This document shows positions 60,716 through 64,000 of a stretch of 64,000 nt of DNA, one piece after another. The stretch is from Rhizobium acidisoli (lineage in GTDB: Bacteria > Pseudomonadota > Alphaproteobacteria > Rhizobiales > Rhizobiaceae), in NCBI RefSeq assembly GCF_002531755.2, contig NZ_CP034998.1, positions 434,001 through 498,000 on the forward strand. Reading direction: 5' to 3'. The translations under genes were made by a program, and so were the position numbers. Below the pieces are notes generated by a model. It made no database searches. It saw only the letters and a list, made by a program, of their open reading frames with translations, and had not been told where the DNA came from. Each line of letters starts with the position of its first letter. Position 1 is the stretch's first letter.

Positions 60716-61162
60716 CTATAGCCGGCTTATGATCTGCCTTGCGCCTTCGAGCTTGAAGCGCGGAAAGATAAAGACGCCGACCATGCTGCCGCTGTATTTT
60801 TCCTCGAGCCCGTTCGACTCGCCCATGCAGAAGAGCGGCTGGCGCAAGCCGTTCGGCATGATGATCGTCGTCGAAAAACAGAAGGAGGAGCAGAGCGTCG
60901 CGGCCTGCTCGAAGAGCTCCAGGATGTGGCCGCGGTCTTTGCTGTCATAGCAGCGGATCAGGCTCAAGAGCCCGCAGTCTCGCGCGGAGAGGCCGTGCAG
61001 CATCGCGCTCCATTCGCCGAGGCGGAGCATGCCGCTCGACAAATCTCCGGTCCAGGCCTCGGAAATCGAAAACTGAGCCACCATCTCGTCATTTTGATTG
61101 TGATGTTCAAGCGAGCCGGGTGTCAAAGGTACGGCTGCATTGCCTTTGGCGATCTTAAACAA
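60716..61162 (-). CDS. Small PAS-like hypothetical protein
   Basis: A 148-residue protein. The middle part resembles a PAS-fold pattern, with LRLGEWSAMLHGL near 46 and FSTTIIMPNGLRQPLFCMGESN near 96-117, ending in FIFPRFKLEGARQII. No output domain or signal peptide is present. The similarity is weak and I do not assign a ligand. The gene stands alone, next to a family 2 repeat; its upstream region (61163 onward) contains an orphan terminator-like hairpin on the other strand. Confidence 0.6.
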   Translation of the reverse strand: MFKIAKGNAAVPLTPGSLEHHNQNDEMVAQFSISEAWTGDLSSGMLRLGEWSAMLHGLSARDCGLLSLIRCYDSKDRGHILELFEQAATLCSSFCFSTTIIMPNGLRQPLFCMGESNGLEEKYSGSMVGVFIFPRFKLEGARQIISRL

Positions 61163-61642
61163 GGCGTTCCCCCGTTCGGATGCAGCTCCTCCGCCGCACG
61201 CTCGGTAAACACAAAAACAGGATCACGCAGCAGCGGGCATGATGCCCGTGCTTTTTACCGGCGATCGTTGCCCGGGCCAACGGGCCCGCGGAACGTCTCT
61301 CGCGCTCGTTTGTGGGCGCGCTTCAATTGCAGCGCGGATTTATAGGAGCTTTTGAACAAACGGCAACGGCTTTTTAAGGGGTGGTCGGATCGGCATTTTT
61401 CCTGGGATGCCGGTATCCTCAGCCTATCGAGCGGGGAAGCAGCGCCGACACATCAATTTTGTGCGTTTTGGATACCGTTCCACTGGATATGAAGTGAGAA
61501 ATGGTGCCGTGACACTGCAATTCTGCGCCGAGATCGGCGGCCTGAAAAAGCGCGACAACGCAAGCTTTGCGCAAGCTTCCGGGGCGGGAGAGGACGACGC
61601 GCCATAAAATTGCGCGCAACGGACCGAATCGCTTAGGCGCCA
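61163..61642. other. Gap between PAS-like gene and groEL terminator
   Basis: About 480 bases without a supported protein gene; a small open frame at 61407-61607 lacks a ribosome-binding site and family features. A terminator-like hairpin sits at 61233-61256 (GCGGGC-ATGAT-GCCCG, then TTTTT) on the plus strand, with no plus-strand gene to serve, so a short RNA ending there is possible. Confidence 0.4.
61233..61256 (+). terminator. Orphan terminator-like hairpin
   Basis: GCGGGC pairs with GCCCG(T)GC across an ATGAT loop with one bulge, then CTTTTT. No plus-strand gene ends here; the closest upstream plus-strand gene is the GST pseudogene, about 700 bases away with a repeat between. Confidence 0.5.
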
Positions 61643-61671
61643 AAGAAAAGGGCGACCCGAGGGCCGCCCTT
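61643..61671 (-). terminator. groEL terminator
   Basis: On the minus strand AAGGGCG (plus 61665-61671) pairs with CGCCCTT (plus 61648-61654), followed by TTTTCTTT. It lies about 45 bases after the groEL stop codon. Confidence 0.85.
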
Positions 61672-61716
61672 CCTATTCCGGATGCCGGAATGGTGATCAG
61701 TGGAGGCTTTCGCCTA

Positions 61717-63372
<1,656 letters not shown>

Positions 63373-63430
63373 TCAATTCGAGTGTCCGGGTTCTGGACCC
63401 GTCGGCTACGTCGGAAAGGCCAGCGGCTGA

Positions 63431-63727
63431 TCAGCCGATGATGCCCATAATGTCGGCTTCCTTCATGATCAGAAGGTCTTCGCCGTCGATCTTGACTTCG
63501 GTGCCGGACCACTTGCCGAACAGGATGCGGTCGCCAGCCTTGACGTCGAGTGCGACGACCTTGCCGGACTCGTCACGAGCGCCGGAACCGACGGCGACGA
63601 TTTCGCCTTCCTGCGGCTTTTCCTTGGCGGTATCGGGAATGATGATGCCACCCTTGGTCTTGGCTTCGGACTCAACGCGGCGAACAACGACGCGGTCGTG
63701 AAGGGGGCGGAAGTTGGTGCTTGCCAT
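63431..63727 (-). CDS. groES: Co-chaperonin GroES (10 kDa)
   Basis: A 98-residue Gro[34 protein letters not shown] covers the first strands and the mobile loop (GGIIIP), and SYVVVKAGD-type strands continue to [15 protein letters not shown] at the end. It caps the GroEL ring. It is the first gene of the groESL operon, transcribed leftward from a promoter with a CIRCE operator. Confidence 0.97.
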   Translation of the reverse strand: MASTNFRPLHDRVVVRRVESEAKTKGGIIIPDTAKEKPQEGEIVAVGSGARDESGKVVALDVKAGDRILFGKWSGTEVKIDGEDLLIMKEADIMGIIG

Positions 63728-63785
63728 TGTCTAATCCCTCGATCGAATGACATTCGCGGGCCGGAGCGGCCCACATGGATAGATG

Positions 63786-63812
63786 TTAGCACTCCCTTGC
63801 GGTGAGTGCTAG
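63786..63812 (-). promoter_or_regulatory. CIRCE operator of groESL
   Basis: TTAGCACTC (63786-63794), a 9-base spacer, then GAGTGCTAG (63804-63812): it matches the CIRCE consensus with one mismatch (G for the final A). It lies 59 bases upstream of the groES ATG, near the predicted transcription start. HrcA is expected to bind here and repress the operon until heat shock. Confidence 0.96.
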
Positions 63813-63819
63813 CGACGAG

Positions 63820-63848
63820 CATTTAGGGATGGCTCCGAAAGGAGTCAA
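63820..63848 (-). promoter_or_regulatory. Predicted promoter of groESL
   Basis: On the minus strand a TTGACT -35 box (plus 63843-63848) and a TAAATG -10 box (plus 63820-63825) are separated by 17 bases, just upstream of the CIRCE site. The -35 is good and the -10 weak. A heat-shock sigma factor promoter could overlap it. Confidence 0.5.
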
Positions 63849-64000
63849 TGAGAGCAATCACGAATTTTTGTGCCGGAATTGTGAAGAGGCCGGAGAATTA
63901 CGCAGATTGCCGCCGAAACCGGCACGCTGGGCGGACGACAAAGAAAATTCCTTGCCATCGCCTTGCGCCTTTGCAATGTCACCGGTGACTGAAGCAAATC

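Noticed and set aside
61407..61607. Small open frame of 66 residues
   Set aside because: No ribosome-binding site, no motif, and located in a gap with only hairpins.

Overview
The window reads as chromosomal DNA of a Rhizobium-type alphaproteobacterium (Rhizobium leguminosarum/etli group is the best guess). This rests on high GC content, short-form HisG with HisZ, a CIRCE-controlled groESL operon, several DUF families common in Rhizobiales, many LysR regulators, and the palindromic intergenic repeats typical of rhizobia. No strain-level call can be made from sequence alone. REGION 1 (1-16487) is a surface-polysaccharide cluster. Its left part (1-8809) is a tightly overlapping operon that looks like a nonulosonic (sialic-acid-like) sugar pathway: the end of a LegB-type dehydratase, a nucleotidyltransferase, a sugar epimerase, a radical SAM/SPASM enzyme, a NeuB-family synthase, an SpsF-type cytidylyltransferase, a PseG/SpsG-type hydrolase, a WbqC-family protein, a PIG-L deacetylase, a DUF115/Maf-like protein and a TIGR04325 methyltransferase. 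It continues into a GT2-acyltransferase fusion, a CgeB-like glycosyltransferase, a methyltransferase and a GT8-like glycosyltransferase (to 13199). rfbB (opposite strand), gmd and fcl then supply 6-deoxyhexose nucleotides. REGION 2 (16649-19082) holds an AT-richer OafA-type acyltransferase with an SGNH domain and a tRNA-Gln(CUG). The tRNA 3' end faces the polysaccharide region, so it may mark an island edge. REGION 3 (19327-31321) is housekeeping and accessory backbone: a Ppx/GppA phosphatase with a long basic N-terminus, rlmE, a VOC protein, an MFS exporter, a Tat-exported metallo-beta-lactamase-fold protein, guaB, a membrane protein, a LysR/SDR divergent pair, MAPEG, TetR and another LysR. 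REGION 4 (31522-41816) has a DUF1127 protein, DUF937 protein, gshA, rsmE, a PiT phosphate transporter, a Nudix hydrolase, a LysR followed by a divergent S-adenosylhomocysteinase-like protein, and a LysR/alcohol-dehydrogenase divergent pair. REGION 5 (41892-50061) is glcDEF for glycolate oxidation with a divergent LysR, then a secreted protein, an outer-membrane beta-barrel and two L,D-transpeptidases. REGION 6 (50323-59125) contains tag, a secreted protein, a HAD hydrolase, an aldo/keto reductase, a DUF305 plus Met/His/Cys-rich pair (possible metal handling), an unknown Rossmann-like protein, and hisS-hisZ-hisG. REGION 7 (59210-63812) has DoxX, a frameshifted glutathione S-transferase, a small PAS-like protein, and groEL/groES under a perfectly spaced CIRCE operator. 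Three families of intergenic palindromic repeats recur; one family sits inside both the glcE-glcF and hisS-hisZ junctions. The most interesting material is the nonulosonate-like operon with its radical SAM enzyme and Maf/GT42-like candidate transferase. Other points of note are the beta-barrel/L,D-transpeptidase cluster and the truncated SAHH-like protein.
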